From Endothia cerciana (lineage: Eukaryota > Ascomycota > Sordariomycetes > Diaporthales > Cryphonectriaceae), in assembly GCA_026119935.1 (NCBI GenBank), contig JALRMH010000008.1, positions 930,001 through 994,000 on the forward strand: a DNA stretch of 64,000 bases, written 5' to 3'. Position 1 is the first letter of the stretch. The number at the start of each line of letters is the position of its first letter. Both the position numbers and the translations under genes were made by a program. Below the pieces are notes generated by a model that saw only the letters and a list, made by a program, of their open reading frames with translations, searched no databases and had not been told where the DNA came from. Shown piece after piece: positions 33,301 to 44,987 of the stretch.

Positions 33301-34743
33301 TATGAGCAAAGTCGATTTATCTGTCGGTGAAATTCCCCCGTTCGCCGTTGAGCACCAGGTGCTTGACGATGCTTGACCTTGGTGTTTTGCTAACCACATC
33401 GACAAATGGTAGACGCTTCAGTGATTATGGGCCACAAGAGAGTCACCTTGGTGCTGGAACTTTTGGTTTATGAATTTTTATTTATATTTTTTGTTTAACG
33501 CACTTGACGGTATTCATGCCGGATATTGGGGCCAAAAGGAGAAAGTCTCATCCAGACTCGGCTGTCAGGCCTACTTTGTCGAGATCTCACGCTTCATCCA
33601 GCACATCGAGTTCACCCACTATCCCAGGACTACTCCACAAATGGCTACCGCACGCTGTCGGACGAACATTGTTCCTGGGTCTCCACCCTGAATTATTTCA
33701 GCCTGCTTGGTCGACCAAAGCCGAGAAGACTTTATAGATTGAGCCAGGACCGGAGGGTTGGGGCTCTGGGCCGGCTATTGCGCCAAAACACTGGCAAGTC
33801 TCCGAGGATGGCCCGCCAGGAGCACCGCCGGCATGTCCGTCATGTCCGTCATCAGATCAGTGGGGTCCCGCTGGGTAACCAGTCAGGATGGAGTGACTCT
33901 GCCCAATATTGGCTTGCCATGTATCGTAGCTCTCAAAAGTGATGACCCCCCCCCCCCCCACCTAACTACCCAGGTGGGAATACCCTGTGGTCTATATAGA
34001 TTGGTATATATAGAGGTCGAACTCGCACATCATGCGGTTCTATCGGGCACGGTATATCACCGGGGAGAGACAAGGTATGGAACTTTGGTGCTGGGATGTG
34101 GTCAACTTGGAACAAAGGAAAGTCGAGTAGGTGAATGGTGTTCAAGCTCTGATGGCTTTCCGTGAAGCCATCACCCCATATGGCGCAAGCCTAGACACTG
34201 GCACAGCTGGCAGGCAGGCGCAGCTCCGAATTGCATGACTTGATTATGTTGATAGAATACGTTTTAGGATGAGTAAGGTGGAGGAATATGGCATAGCCAT
34301 GCCTTGATTGAACTATGAGACTACTGAACTTTGAGATCGGCGTTTAGACGATAAAGGTGGCAGAGTAGACGCGTAATTTCAACGGTCGAAGAAAGACGTT
34401 TCTATCATACGCAGTGACAGACGGTGTACCTAAGCGGTGTGGACGCAGACAAAAAGAACTCTCCGTCTTTTACAAGTGTAGGTGAATATACTTGAGAACA
34501 CCGCTTGTCTGGTTGACACCCAGTACTGCAAGGTGGAATAGAATCACAGTTGGTAGAGCGGGAAGTCTGAGCCCCTCCAGAAGATGGAGAATAGATCTAA
34601 ATCTCAACGACCACTTATTCAAGCAAGGAAAGGAAAATCTATGCAGTATTATCGTCCAGTCCCTGTTCGTGAGTCCGGGGCCTGCATTTAGAAAGCAAGC
34701 GTGCTTTCGCAGAATGTATAGATGTGACCGGAAGCGTGGGGTA

Positions 34744-34769
34744 TTTTTTTTTTTGGGGGGGGGGGGGGG
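34744..34769. repeat. T11-G15 homopolymer junction
   Basis: A T run abutting a G run on the plus strand in gene-poor DNA; same form as at 16964-16983. Confidence 0.95.
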
Positions 34770-37178
34770 CGGTTTCCACACACAACAGGCAGACCATCCG
34801 TCGTAGCACCCTCTGAACATCAGATGAGCGGTGGGGGATGACCCAGTGATGGCCCAGTGGCCTACTCGAGCGCTTTGTGTAGACCCCCTCTGAAGCCAGC
34901 GCCCCCACGCTAAACCTGCTCACCGGTTGGAAGTACCTGTATCCGCCTCACTAACAATTTCCCATGTTCGATCACTCGGACCAGACCCTTTTCGAAGTAC
35001 CTGGGCAAGGCTGTTATTTCCTCACATGTACCAGGGGTCCGGCTCCTGGCGCTTGGACGAGGCTAGAACATGAAGACCGTCTAAAAGGGTCACGTTGCGG
35101 GAAAGGTCCTCGGAGATCTGCGGTGGTTCATCACGGACAGAAGTCAGGATCCGTTATGATCTATTCTTGTCAGCCAACGGTGTGGCGCCCTCATGTAGTT
35201 GGTTCACATGCCCACAATATTCCCTAGCCAACGACGCCTTTTCTCCTAGCCCGAACCCGAGCCGTTGGCGGACCACGGGCTAGGACGCGACCTCAGAAGA
35301 CCCCATGACAATCGTCATCTCGGGCTAAGGGCCGTTAGATTTAGGGGCCTAGAGCTGTTGCAGCCGTTCTGTCATCGCGATCGCAGAACGAAGAGTCATA
35401 GATCCGCCGCAGTCTCGCTCCCTAGCATCCTCTCCCCCGGGTATCTCGGACCATATCCCCCGATAGGCACAGCACAGGGCTTCCAGAACACGAGCGGTGG
35501 TGACCACTTTTGTGATGTGGCCAAGAACGGCGGCTCACCGTTGGCTAAGTAGTTTATCCATTCTAGTGTAGATGGGAAGTCGACGAAACCCGGACCTGAA
35601 GTCGAAATCACAACATGAACGTCTATAGCACCACGATATTATACTAAATAGCCTGTACACACCTGTGAGTTGTCAAAGCACGACTGAGAAAATGTCCAGC
35701 GAAAGTCTTGGGTAGAGCCGCCCCCATTGAAACACTGGCTGTTGAACACATCTCGTATCTAGTGTACTATCGATGTCGATGCCGATCCGGACACATCACG
35801 GCTGGAGAATCAAACACATACAATTACCAGTTTGCATGAGGCGGGGCTAAAGAAGTTCAACTTGAGCACGCTTCCTCTCAAGTGATGACGCTACTGACGT
35901 GTTGAAGGTACTTAATAACTCCCACGGAAAGCGCTGGAGGATTGTGCGAAGGAAGGCAAGTTCTAAGTGTGGACTTGGCTGCAGAAATTTGTGCCCATTT
36001 CCGTGTTACTCAATTATTGTCTTGCCAGTTTTCCTTCTGCAAAAAGCCGCTGGGTTTTTTCTTCCATTCTCCCACCACACACGGCCAAACGAAAGCAGCT
36101 GAGTCCCATGTTTGCCCGTGTCTCACAACGCTTCTATTTCTAACAGATGGGAACTATAGACAGCCTGTAAAACCTCCGTTATCATGATTGTCCCTCAGCG
36201 GGCGCCCGTCCGAGATGTTCGACGTAACCCGGCTGTACACACCGAGCTTCTTGGGGAGGTCTTGACCTCTTCAACAGCTTCCAGCACCTGTCTGATGTTC
36301 CATTGCTTGCTATTTCTTTCAACACTCTGTATCGCGGCCAGCACTTCGTTGGAACTCGCTGCGTACCCCCACAGCGAGATACCACCTATCCTTGCCAGCC
36401 TCAGGAAGTGACTCTGGGTACTACACGGTGGGTGACGGCGACAATTTCAGTAGCCATTCCTGAATGAGACCTTTTCCTCACCATTGATCTTGATCCCAGC
36501 CTTGCACTGAACAGTGTCGATGCAGAATTATCGCTTAAACGGGTGTGGAGAGAAGAAGTCAATCGACATGGCGATTCACGGGAGGTCCACCGACTCGGAT
36601 CCGACAAGACATCTAATTTACTAGCGATGATTTTATAAGCCACTACGGGGTTAGTCACTACATTCCTGATAGTACAATTAGGCAAAGGCCCATATGCTCG
36701 GCACAGAGCCTGAGACGCCCATCTCTAGCAGCAACACCGGCCACACGGGACGGACTTCGTCAGCTGACAATGAGATGACCACATTAACACAGTCCTAGAG
36801 GCTTGCTTCTATGGGAACGTTGAAGTTATTACCGACTTCCACACATCGATTACATTTGTTCTTGAGCATGGTTATTGAGGCATTCGTGCTCCTTGGTCGC
36901 ATGATCAGGTGAACTTCGTGGTTCTTGGCGAGCAACCCGTTGGGCGGTGGAAAGGCCGATTTTGCCTATACCTATGATGGCTTAGGAATGATAGTTATCT
37001 TCTTGAGTTGCTATAATACAGCGTCGGTCGTGCTTTCGTGGTAATATGCGAAGAAGGGACTTGCTGTGCAACCTTGGAAGTCTAACACCCTGCGTCCCTC
37101 TTAGCAACGAGAATACAGAATCCGTGCAATTTTTAACTGCTATTCACCAGATTTCTCCTACCGCCAAGTGTCATCCCA

Positions 37179-37482
37179 TGGTTCGGGGGCTCGGACGACG
37201 GAGGCGTGATGGTGCACAACCAACTGCGGCGGCAAGTCAAAGAAATCATGGACTCGGCCATAATGAACGGGCGACTTTACTACCAAGTCAACTGGACTCA
37301 CTGGCCTCCTGAATTACGAATGATACCCTGCTTCGAACTTCAAAAATCGTCCCGCGAAGTTACAGGAGTTTCACGCGATTTGGCCTGGCAAAGAATGGCC
37401 CCCCAGACGACCCAACAATTGGCATGCCGCGTACGTACAGCGTCGGCAGGCTTCGACACACCCGGATGACGACCTGCCGTGA
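37179..37482 (+). pseudogene. Broken chromodomain (retrotransposon-type or cellular)
   Basis: One frame reads WFGGSDDGGVMVHN, then RRQVKEIMDSAIMNGRLYYQ and VNWTHWPPE. From about 37315 the signal passes to another frame: LNYE-stop-YPASNFKN, then RPAKLQEFHAIWP and PPRRPNNWHAAY. Together these match the fungal chromodomain consensus (a GRLxYxVxW strand, YE-W-P-ASNFKN, a KLxEFH helix). At least one frameshift and one in-frame TGA, at the position of a conserved Trp, separate the halves. Such domains end many Ty3/gypsy integrases and also occur in cellular fungal proteins. No integrase, RNase H or reverse transcriptase was seen nearby, so the source stays open. Confidence 0.6.
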
Positions 37483-38223
37483 TCGTGGCTAGGCCGCACT
37501 CACCAGGCACTTAAGCTCGCGTGTGGGTGAATATTGAACCCTGAGAATGTGTCGATTGGTGATGGTGCTACCAAGTTGCTGACAGGGCGATACGTGACGT
37601 TGGCGCGACGTAGATCTCGGGAGGCCAATTGCTTCTGCGTTTCTAAGCATTATGGTACTCAGTCTCCTTGAGTTGATACAGCAGTCAACGTTCAATCAGC
37701 TCCGAGACGGATATATGAAGAGAGAGGCATCACTTCGCTCTTGGCAGGACTGATTATCGTTTGTGTGTCGATACTTTTATCCTCTCACAAGTGGCACCTA
37801 TAGTTGTTGCTGAACTTATATCATGTAGGCAGTATTCTCATTCTTTAGTCTACCTAGCGAGGACGTCCGTGGCGAATACGAACCAGAGCTTAGTATACTC
37901 CATTCCGTCCACCAGGGAACATTCGGAGGAGATTTTCAGAAGTACTTCTGGTACAGTCAAAGTTATTCTTCTGTAGAGATTTGATTAGTATAACGATGGT
38001 ATTATAAGACGACTGCTATATATTGGAGCCTTGCCAGATCATACTAGACTTGCAAATATTCCTCATCTAGTATAAACTTGACTCTAGGGTCTGCACTATG
38101 TAGAGATGTCATAAGATGGCGAAGTCAGCAAATTCCTTAGATCTCTGGATCTCACTGGTTATCCGAAGCCTTAGTCGGTTGCCAATGGTGTCCCTAGAAC
38201 ACAGTCAGGGTCAGATTGTATTC

Positions 38224-39275
38224 TCAGCGATGATTTTGTTGGCGGCTAGGGGATCCTACCATTCCAAGAATTTCCTGTCCCTTCAGAAAGTCTTCTGCAT
38301 TCTGCTCTCCCATCCACTCTGGCAATGTTCTATTGATGCCATCCTCGGTATCAAAGAATCTCCCTCCAGTCGCATAAACCGCTGTGCCATTGAGACTCTG
38401 ATCCGCCGTGCACTGAACGATTATCTTGGCCACATCATGCGGTGTATTCAGTGGCATTTTCTCCTCGAGCCATTTGCCTCTCACACTGCCCAAGAGCTGA
38501 GTATCGGTGGCCCAGGGACAGATTGCATTGACCCTGACGCCGTATTTGACAGGTGCCACTGGCCGCAAAGCACGCATAAGACCGATGACGCCGTGCTTAG
38601 CTGCCGCATAGGCGAAGAGCCCGGGTGCTTCGGTAAGTCCAGCTATGGAAGAGACCATGCAGATAGACTTTGAGAAGGGCGGGCTGCCTTTCAGTGGCTC
38701 GCTGGCCTTCAGATAGGCGAGGGCAATTCTACTGAAAGACACGACGCTTACGAGATTGACGTCGATATGTTCCTCTAACGGCGTCGGCACCTAGCGGGGC
38801 TTTCAGTTCAGATACTCTCTAAAAGGCATATAAAACAAATCTCACCTTCTTGACGGAATCAAGGTCCAGATCGTCAAACCAGCCTCTGGGTTCCTTGACT
38901 GCCGCACAGGAGACTGCCACGTCGATGCGTCCATGCTCTTTGAACGGCACGTCGAACAAGGCCAGCTGAGAGGCATAGTTTCGTACATCAAGCTTCTGGA
39001 AATGCACCGAGCCTCCGGTGCTTTTTGACTGCAGTTCTTGCTCCACCTTCTTTCCTTTAGGTTCGTCCCAATCTCCGAAGTATACGTGCGCTCCGAGACT
39101 ATGGTATAAGGCTACAGCAGCGGCACCAATGCCCTGAGCTCCTCCTAGCCGCAGTGTAAGTATCGACACGGCGGATTGAAAGGAAAAGTAAGTGCAGAAC
39201 AATCTCACCTGTGAGTACCACAACTCTATCCTCGAGTGTCTGCACACCGCTTTCAGAATAGAAAATCTCAGCCAT
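38224..39275 (-). CDS. Short-chain dehydrogenase/reductase (SDR), 15-PGDH-like
   Basis: Three exons: 39275-39209, 39144-38846 and 38790-38224. The two introns (64 and 55 nt) start GTGAG and end CTAG. Phases join cleanly as VVLT-GGAQGIG and SVKK-VPTPLEEH, giving 310 residues. The Rossmann nucleotide-binding motif TGGAQGIG is at about residues 22-29. Asp in FGDWDEP at the end of strand 2 suggests an NAD(H) preference. Also visible are LDVR, a modified NAG region (SCAAVKEP), the catalytic Ser in MVSSIAG and the YAAAK catalytic pair. Subfamily resemblance is to 15-hydroxyprostaglandin-dehydrogenase-type enzymes; substrate unknown. It is divergent from a second SDR 349 bp away. Confidence 0.9.
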
Positions 39276-39624
39276 TGCTTCAGCAGCGTGTGGTTGCAGC
39301 TGGACGGCTGGGCAAAAGGTAAATGAAGCGGAGTATTGCTATTCTGGAACAACAATCTCCTCTTGTTCTGCGGGGTCGCACAGCGCCAGGCTCAGAGGCG
39401 GATCTATAGGGAATACTGGCTTGAAGTTGTGGGGAACCGGGTCAACCATTCCCGCCGTAGTGACCATCTCCGCATTGAATTTCTTGACGACTTGAGGCCA
39501 CAACCAGCTGCAAAGCTCAGTCTTTTGCCGTAAAGGGTGTCTTCACATTCCTTACCTTAATTATACTATTACTTCTGGTCACGATTCCCGTACTTTTTGA
39601 CTCGCAGAACTCTGGTCATTGGTA
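39276..39624. promoter_or_regulatory. Shared divergent promoter of the two SDR genes
   Basis: The 349 nt between the two start codons must contain both promoters. A TATA-like AATTATACTATT (about 39559-39570) lies about 55-65 nt before the plus-strand ATG. No clear TATA is seen on the minus side. Confidence 0.6.
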
Positions 39625-40621
39625 ATGGCATGCAGCAGCGGGAATGGTCATGACCGCAGGACGGCCATCGTCTCGGGCGGCGCCAGCGGAATCGGACTGG
39701 CAATGTCACAGCACTTTGCCTCCCTGGGTTACAATGTGGCCGTGTTCGACGTCAATGTCGAGGCCGGAGGTACAGTTGTGTCCGAAATCGCATCGAAAAG
39801 CCCTGGTGCAAAAGTCGTGTTCAAGACGTGCGACGTATCGTCATGGCAGAGCCAAGCCGAGAACTTCAGGGAGGTATACACTGAGTTCGGCAGAATAGAT
39901 GTCGTCTGCGCGAATGCTGGAATCTCGGAAAAGGGCTCAAGTGCCCTAGTGAGGATCGAGGATGACGAACCCAAGGAACCAGATCTAAAGATCATGGACG
40001 TGAATCTCTCAGGCGTGATATACTGTGGGTTCCTCTGACACGCGCATCGGATTGGATACTGATGAAATTGAACAGCCGTCAAGCTAGCGATACACTACAT
40101 GAACAGGAACACATCGACGGGGCCCTCTCGAGGCTGCATTATCTGTACATCCAGCAACGCGGGTCTTTATCCATTTCCTATCTCACCTCTCTACGCAGCT
40201 GCAAAGTCGGGAGTAATCGGTCTTGTTCGCTCGACTGCCCCAATCTTGGAGCGGCTTAAGATCCAGATCAATGCATTGGCGCCAGCAGTCTTGGGTATTT
40301 CCTCCCCGCGCCCTCTTTGCCTTCGTCCCCGAGCTCCAGGGACACGTGCCTGAAGCCGTCTTGCTCATATCTCGGACTGACTGATGCCTGTTCGCGGTAG
40401 TGACGAATATTGCTCCGGACAAGGCTTTGTTCAAGGACATGAGCATTACTCCGATGTCCACGCTGATCAAGGGCGTCGTCCAGCTCACATCTGATCCCAA
40501 CGTGAACGGCGAGATCGCTGAGATACATGGAGACAGCGTGACTCTTCGGCCTCCTCACGACTTTGTGGATGAGGATAGCAGAAAGAATCTGGAGAACTTT
40601 TGGAACTTGGGATATGCTTAA
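39625..40621 (+). CDS. Short-chain dehydrogenase/reductase (SDR)
   Basis: Three exons: 39625-40024, 40076-40294 and 40401-40621. Intron 1 (51 nt) is GTGGGT..ACTGATG..CAG; intron 2 (106 nt) is GTATTT..GGTAG. Phases join as VIY-SVKLAIHYMN and PAV-LVTNIAPDKA, giving 279 residues. Motifs in order: SGGASGIG (dinucleotide binding), FDVN with Asp after strand 2 (NAD-type), CDVSS, ANAGIS, CTSSNAG with catalytic Ser, and YAAAKSG with the catalytic Tyr and Lys. The YAAAK(H/S)GVIGL segment is shared with the neighbouring SDR, so the pair may be an old duplication acting on related substrates. Introns differ in number of bases and place, so any duplication is not recent. Confidence 0.9.
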
Positions 40622-41588
40622 TTTCCAGGCACTCTTGTCATATAGCCAGATCAGTGTCCTTTTGAATAGCATCTTGTACCCGAATATGAACAACTCCCCG
40701 CATATCAACTGCCGAACAATGTCACTTGTACCGTTCGCTCCGATCCTAACATGGATCATTCTCGTTGACGCTGGATCCGGTGAGATCCACCCCCGCACTC
40801 CAATGTCAAGGTCCACTGAATTTTATCGTGGAGTGACCGGCTTCAAGGGGTCCCAGATGTATGGTATTCGGCTAAAGACAGCAGACGATTGCTGCTCTAG
40901 AGATCATTTGGGATCTAGGGTATCTGGTGTGTTCATGGGTTTGATTTCCAACCAGCCATCTTCAATCTGGGCGTGCTTGGTGGCATCAACCCGGCCCCTC
41001 TCGCCAGTGAGTGGACGTTGATCAATACATGATACTTGACAGTTGAAATATCAAATATTGCTGATACACAGTAGGGCTCATCTAAGATTTTGCTCCCATG
41101 CTATGGGCGGCGCCTCCACCATGCAAAGTTACAACGATGTTCCAATTCCTGCCCGACTTTGCGAATCCCAGAACCGGCGCACTCGCCCTAGGTAGGTACT
41201 GGGTAGGAGAAAGAGATCGATATTGAGTCAATCGAGCAATCTGCCAGACCAGAGTTTTCAGTGTGGGGATGAAGATATCATACACACGCGAGCTGCTCGC
41301 ATATGGTGGATACTAGGAGAAGACGTCGTTGTGGCGAGCGCTTGTTCGGCCGCCCTTCCCGGCTTCTCCGATGGTAGCCTGAGCGATTCATATTCTCGCG
41401 AAACGTCTCTCCTGGCTGGTTTTAACTTTAATTACATTGTCGAGGCTTTTCTTCGCGCCTGCATGCAGCTTCTTTGCTATTGGCGCAAGAAATGTAGGCC
41501 TCAGTTTGAGTCCAATGCCAACAGTGTTCGACACGCAATCTACAGATGGCACCGATCTGCTATCCATCACAAGAAACCATGACTTCCA

Positions 41589-41660
41589 ATCGTCGTAGTA
41601 CAATGGCTAGTATCTCCGTTTCCCATGCGGAGGATGGGGGTTCAATTCCCTCTGACGATA
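41589..41660 (+). tRNA. tRNA-Gly (anticodon CCC), atypical acceptor stem
   Basis: A full cloverleaf can be drawn by eye. The acceptor stem ATCGTCG/TGACGAT has seven pairs including one G-U; the D stem GTAC/GTAT encloses a loop with GG. The anticodon stem TCCGT/GCGGA has loop TTCCCAT (anticodon CCC), the variable loop is GGAT, and the T arm GGGGG/CCCTC has loop TTCAATT. The discriminator is A. The internal B-box-like GGTTCAATTCC is present. No intron. Gly tRNAs normally begin with G1-C72; here the first pair is A-T, so it may be a diverged copy. Confidence 0.75.
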
Positions 41661-41663
41661 ACC

Positions 41664-41671
41664 TTTCTTTT
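41664..41671 (+). terminator. Pol III terminator (TTTCTTTT)
   Basis: A T4 run ending at 41671, preceded by TTTC, starts four nt after the tRNA discriminator. Pol III terminates at such T runs. Confidence 0.6.
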
Positions 41672-42054
41672 GCTCGCACCTCCAACTCCACGCCTTTTCC
41701 ATCTAATTTAATATTCCCCTATATGCGTGTGAAGATACGTGCTATGGTGAAATCATCCTTTCCATATCCTGTATAAATACCCCCAGACATTAATTTCCCG
41801 ATATCCCAAAGGGTGGAGTGGCGGGTTATCATAGCTTGTAGCAGCTGTCCAGGTGTAACAGGAGAGTAGTCAGTTCAGCTCTGGTACAAACCACAAGAGT
41901 CCGAGCATTCTACAGGTGAAATCTGTCAAGTAGGTAGATCTCTTTTCTTCTCTAGATCGTGCTACGTTCACGTTTGATCCTCAGTATCGCCGTAAGAAGC
42001 CTCTCATGGTAATAACACTCTTAGCCTTCAGCCTCTAGACTGTCTCGCCCAACT

Positions 42055-43595
42055 TCAGTGATTCGTCCGACTGGCAAACTGCATCACGCCATCACCCACA
42101 TCGAAGACAGCCAGAACATTCTTCAGGAACACATCGCCAAGGACGAATGGCCCATCTTCGCTGGTTGAGATCGCCGTCATGCACAGCCCGCTCAGCGGAT
42201 CCTGCGTACCGCGCAGGATCAAGTCTTCAGGGTTCAGCCAGAACGGCGTGCCGTCGACGACGACTGCAACACGAGGCGGTGCGGCGTCGCAGGCGGTGAG
42301 GTAGTTGCCAAAGAGGAAGTCATACTCTGCGGCCGGCTCGAACGCGCCGTTGATGGCCTCAGCTAGCTCTGTAGCTTGCATGTCAGCGAGGCTCGTTGAT
42401 CGGTGCGCAGGCGATGTTATATATCAGGGGCTGCTTGGTGATGCCCGAAGTCTTACCGGTTGGGAGGTAGAGGAGCGTGGTGCCACTGTCCACGATGTAA
42501 GGGACCTTTCTATCATCGGTCGAGGTACCAAAGAGCCAGCCGTCCGGGATGATAGTGTAGAAAGAGTATTCGTAGGCCGTGGTTTCGTCATTCAGGAAGT
42601 TGGCCTATCAGCAAAGTATTGAGAGTGTTAGTAAGAGGTCTCATCAAAAAAATCTTTCACGTCGCGGTATGATTTACGATGATGATGTCTGTCATTCCCA
42701 TGGCGGTGTAGTCTACGCCATCCACATTGTCTGGTACACCGCCAAAGGCGAGTATGCCATCAGAAGCGTTCCTACCGATGGCTATGCTGAAGTAATTGTC
42801 CACCAGGCCCTGATCTACCATGCTGGTGAAGATGGGCGCGTACTCGGCGTCGTAGTAAGGGCTATGATCGCCGAAAGGGCCTGTATAGACATTTGTAATG
42901 GATGGGTACGCCAACCCCAAGATGCCGCTCGTAACGTTGTTCCCGTCCCAGAGGGTGTCATTGGCGAGGGCCACTGTCTGGTCCTTCACGGAGATGCGAG
43001 CGACGGTGACGTCCATAGTTCCTACGGGGCCCTGAATGACGTCCCCGCCTCCATACTCGACGTAGAGATGCTCGTCCGGAATGGGCCCGCCAGTGAAGCC
43101 ACCAGTGTAGGCAGCACCAAAGAAACAGCCGCCGTACCAGGCAGTACAATTTGATTTGGCGCTGACAGCCCAGGTATCCGAGCTGCCTGTGTCGAGTTGC
43201 AACATGAGGCTCTGTTTGTTGAACGTCACCTCCACGCCATAACTAGAGCCGTATGCGGTAATTGAGGTGATATTCTCGTACCCTCTGCCGCCATACTTGC
43301 GCTGGAGCCTACCGAGCGCTGTGGTGACGGACAGTTGGCCGGATTTGGGGCCGTCGAGGGTGTGGATCGTGGTCCAACTCTCTGTCTTCTTGAAGCGGTC
43401 TTCAGACCTTCTTTCGGACGCGGCCCTTGAGCTTGGAATCACCTGACTGAACCTGATGCCGGGGAGGGGAGCTAGTGCCGCATCGAGAGCTTCTCGGGTC
43501 AAGGGTCTCGGTCGTTGTGAGGACCACTCAGCCGCCACCGTGAGGGAGGCAAACGAGGCTGCCATCAGCAGGACGCTGGATATCTCGCTTAACAT
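42055..43595 (-). CDS. Secreted pepsin-like aspartic protease (family A1)
   Basis: Three exons: 43595-42678, 42604-42457 and 42368-42055. Introns are 73 nt (GTAAAT..CTAAC..GATAG) and 88 nt (GTAAGA..CGCTGAC..CTACAG). Phases join as TDIII-ANFLND and LLYLPT-ELAEAI, giving 459 residues. An N-terminal signal peptide (MLSEISSVLLMAASFASL) precedes a propeptide of about 90 residues. The two catalytic sites are DTGSSDTW (Asp135) and VDSGTTLLYLP (Asp345), and VLGDVFLKNVLAVFD is the conserved C-terminal strand pair. No GPI-anchor tail is seen, so the product is probably released outside the cell. A TATA-like CTCATATAC lies about 75 nt upstream of the ATG. The earlier start codons in frame would remove the signal peptide from the terminus. 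Confidence 0.93.
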
Positions 43596-44591
43596 GATTA
43601 TGGAGCACAGGATCGCAATTGGGGTGGTGCCGGATGAGAAAGGTGCCAGGGAACGGTGTCTCGACCTGTATATGAGTGACTCGACACTATACCATTGGGC
43701 CAAATAAGACACCTGGTGGTTTGCAAGATAACATCGCAGCAAACATACCGTGGCTCCAGGTGACTGTTGATATGTTTGAGCCTGGCAATCATGTCTGCAT
43801 AGGCGAGATTCAGACGACAGAAGATACTGCCAAGGCCAATAGGTGGTGCCTGGTGGTGGTACTCGCATGCCATGGTTAGTAAGAATCTCTGCCGGGCGCC
43901 CGATGTGGTAGGGCTTCCGTCAAGAGTTTGTTCGTGGACATATATTCGTGACGACAGAATTCTCGTGAAACCGCACGGGAAGATTACAACACCCGAATGT
44001 GAACAAAATGAGCGAGGATGGTTTGAACGGACCGTCTTCTATCGCACTACGTAACGCGTAGGACTGGTTGCGGATGTCTCTCCCATGAAGACCCCTACAA
44101 TGACCAAAATCCTGTCCTTGTTACGGGAGATTCTCGTCGCGTCTGAGATAAACGTGAGCTATTCTGGAGAAGAATGTGCGTAAGGACTGTGTGGTCCCGG
44201 CAGTCGACAGAGGAAGCCGCCAGACAACCCAGCTCTACCTGGGGCTCACGATCCCGCCCATATAGTGTAATGTAATGGCGTGCGCGGAGTGTCAAGATTA
44301 CTCTCCGAGAGGGAAAGGAAAGGAAAAGAAAAGAAAAAAAATTTAGAAAAATTCCAAAGCACAGCTACGAGACGGCACAGTAAGAGGGCAACGTCGCCCA
44401 ACAACGAAGAAAGGTGCGGTCTCGTGCATATGAACATCGTCTAAACGTTAACCAGCTTTGTCGGGGGGGGGAGGGAGGGGGCATGACACAGACTCCCGCC
44501 TTTGAGTGCCCGTCCGACGGTTTGGATGCCGTGTCGAAGCGAGCGCAGTATCTGCTCGGATGTACCGAGCAGCAACACGGTCCCACCACTT
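43596..44591. other. Intergenic, no gene seen
   Basis: Promoter side of the aspartic protease, then unassigned DNA with an AG-rich tract near 44310-44340 and a short G run at 44463. Confidence 0.55.
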
Positions 44592-44987
44592 TCATTTCGT
44601 CTCGCCAGCTTCCTCGGTAAACAGGCCTGACAGCAACTGCGAATGAGCCAAGTCAGGACCATCGAGAACACATTGAGCGAAGACTTGAAGGCGAGAATGC
44701 TCCATGTAGAAACACCCGCCAAACCATGCGAGAATAGCCATGTGGCGAGAACGAGACTGGCGCATGTCGGAATAAGGCATGGGACGTGACGCGCTCAGAC
44801 GCCGCACGCCGTAGGATTCGCAAATCAAGGACGTCCCCGCAAGCAGCACCAGAAGGATGAGAGACGTCGAGGGGTCCGAGGTGGGAGTGACAAGAGAGCC
44901 GGGGTTCAGAAGGACATCGTTACACGACGGCTCGCTGTGCCACTCGCACTCTGCCACCGGTGGTCCGACCTCGCCTGCAGCTGCCAT
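44592..44987 (-). CDS. Small candidate membrane protein, unrecognised
   Basis: 131 codons from an ATG in good context (ggaac-ATGG). The N-terminus is acidic with two Cys (AECEWHSEPSCND), followed by a hydrophobic stretch SLILLVLLAGTSLI suitable for one membrane segment. A charged region (SDMRQSRSRH) and a second, weaker hydrophobic patch (AILAWFGGCFYM) follow. The translation looks protein-like rather than a shadow, since no longer gene overlaps it, but no family is recognised and a further exon downstream is possible. Confidence 0.45.
   Translation of the reverse strand: MAAAGEVGPPVAECEWHSEPSCNDVLLNPGSLVTPTSDPSTSLILLVLLAGTSLICESYGVRRLSASRPMPYSDMRQSRSRHMAILAWFGGCFYMEHSRLQVFAQCVLDGPDLAHSQLLSGLFTEEAGETK

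Larger units (their letters stand above)
30393..38223. other. 7.8 kb gene-poor block
   Basis: No intact gene is seen. Frames are short and fragmented on both strands, and the right half (about 35.5-38.1 kb) becomes visibly richer in AT, as in degraded repeat DNA. The only recognisable coding relic is the chromodomain at 37179-37482. A C14 run (33946-33959) and a T11-G15 junction (34744-34769) are present. Around 33.5-33.9 kb all three plus frames are open for some distance, which hints at another decayed gene that I cannot identify. Confidence 0.55.
40622..42054. other. Intergenic; contains one tRNA-like gene
   Basis: 3' flank of the plus-strand SDR and of the minus-strand protease. Apart from the tRNA-Gly-like sequence at 41589-41660, I see nothing with coding character. 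Confidence 0.6.

Noticed and set aside
33470..33942. Overlapping open plus frames suggesting a gene
   Set aside because: None carries a recognisable motif and no frame combination joins sensibly; at most an unidentified relic.
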